DNA of 5,666 nucleotides, taken from contig CALGLS010000545.1 of the NCBI GenBank assembly GCA_937959375.1, positions 1 to 5,666 of the forward strand. The letters are read 5' to 3'. Numbering within the stretch: the stretch's first letter is position 1; each line of letters opens with the position of its first letter. A program made the translations under genes and the position numbers. Origin of the DNA: an uncultured Saprospiraceae bacterium. Lineage in GTDB: Bacteria; Bacteroidota; Bacteroidia; Chitinophagales; Saprospiraceae. The notes below the pieces were generated by a model that saw only the letters and a program-made list of their open reading frames with translations, had not been told where the DNA came from and did not search any database. Positions 4,958 through 5,666 of this stretch are shown piece by piece.

Positions 4958-5666
4958 ATGAAAAACCTTACTTTACTAATCTTCAGCCTATTATTCTGCT
5001 TCCATTTAGAGGCACAAATAAAACCTTGGTCTTTTTATTTTAATCCAGTTACAAACATTGAATTTAATCAACCTCTCGGCGATTTAGTCGAAAGAGCGAA
5101 TAGTCTCAGCACCTTGACCGCAAACGAATTTATTGAATTTGATTATTCTGGAGAAGTGTTAAATCGATTTCAACTAAGCACTGCGGTATCTGATGGAAAG
5201 GTTAATTATTTCTATTTGGATGAGCTCGTAGATAGTGACCAAGAATACATTTTAGCAGCACACAGAGGAGGAGAAACTGGCAATATCTATCTGTACACCT
5301 ATTTTAAAGATGGGACGCCAGCAAGTCAAGGAATTGAACTAACTGACAACATATCAAATGACCATGAAAAAACACCAGCTGGTGTAAAAGCAAATGATGG
5401 TACTTACTTCTTTTTTGGGCAAGACAATATTTATCACGTACAAGTAACGGATCCCTATTCCATCACTATTTTATCGGATGTACCGAATACAGGAGGAGCA
5501 GTTGCTTCCGCTATTAATACTGATGATGGTTTTCTAACAGTAAGCACTACAGGAACAATAACGAAGTACGATGACAATCTAACGCTGCTTTGGTCTTCTG
5601 ATATAGGTTACCCACTCACGGATATTGCATTGATGAATGATGGCTATATTAGTTCCGGTAATGATG
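4958..5666 (+). CDS. Secreted beta-propeller-like protein, 3' end outside the window
   Basis: ATG 4958 opens a frame with no stop to the window edge (236 full codons plus one base). Residues 1-19 form a signal peptide (MKNLTLLIFSLLFCFHLEA, likely cleavage before Q20), so the protein is exported. The mature part is beta-rich with recurring aromatic, Gly and Asp motifs such as DGTYFFFGQDNIYHV, DDGFLTVSTTGTITKYD and LTLLWSSDIGYPLTDIALMNDGY. These look like blades of a propeller (delta-60/WD40-like repeat) as found in large Bacteroidota surface proteins, many of which end in a type IX secretion sorting domain; that end is not visible here. The start follows an A/T-rich leader (AAAAAAATATAGTT) without a Shine-Dalgarno sequence, typical of the phylum. 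No enzymatic motif is seen. Coding status is very likely; the propeller assignment is moderate and the secretion route is inference. Confidence 0.85.
   Translation, partial: MKNLTLLIFSLLFCFHLEAQIKPWSFYFNPVTNIEFNQPLGDLVERANSLSTLTANEFIEFDYSGEVLNRFQLSTAVSDGKVNYFYLDELVDSDQEYILAAHRGGETGNIYLYTYFKDGTPASQGIELTDNISNDHEKTPAGVKANDGTYFFFGQDNIYHVQVTDPYSITILSDVPNTGGAVASAINTDDGFLTVSTTGTITKYDDNLTLLWSSDIGYPLTDIALMNDGYISSGND

Noticed and set aside
1..5666. CRISPR array, tRNA/rRNA genes, insertion sequence, toxin-antitoxin or defence genes
   Set aside because: I saw no regularly spaced direct repeats, no tRNA- or rRNA-like sequence, and no transposase, integrase or defence-type motif on either strand.

Overview
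The window looks like chromosomal DNA of a member of the Bacteroidota, possibly a saprospirian or chitinophagian relative; placement below phylum is a guess. The signs are low GC, signal peptides ending in a ...FAQ/...EAQ type cleavage site, start codons preceded by A-rich leaders mostly without Shine-Dalgarno sequences, and an exact match to the Bacteroidota -7 promoter element TAnnTTTG ahead of the cyclophilin gene. None of the genes is typical of a plasmid, phage or defence island; this reads as an ordinary housekeeping/periplasmic region.

Layout. Positions 1-298 hold no convincing gene: a degenerate hexamer tract (11-53), a palindromic element that looks like an interspersed repeat (73-135) and a further inverted repeat (154-202). 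Then comes a forward two-gene unit: a secreted M1-family zinc metallopeptidase (299-2278) and, 9 nt later, a six-helix membrane protein of unknown function (2288-3157). It meets, tail to tail, a reverse-strand PPP-family metallophosphatase (3228-3908). The phosphatase is divergent from a forward cyclophilin-type peptidyl-prolyl isomerase of the Bacillus PpiB type (4166-4597), which has a recognisable promoter and a strong intrinsic terminator (4617-4650). A 307-nt gap (4651-4957) follows with three successive imperfect hairpins, the first terminator-like. The last gene (4958 to the window edge) encodes a secreted protein that looks like the start of a beta-propeller and is cut by the window end.

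How the genes work together. The peptidase and membrane protein are probably co-transcribed and may act together at the cell envelope, but nothing in the sequence shows the nature of the link. The phosphatase, cyclophilin and secreted protein look like separate transcription units. I found no clear novel multi-gene system. The items most worth a second look are the tandem hairpins at 4778-4908, the palindromic element near the left end, the 15-bp perfect dyad between the divergent genes, and the peptidase/membrane-protein pair.
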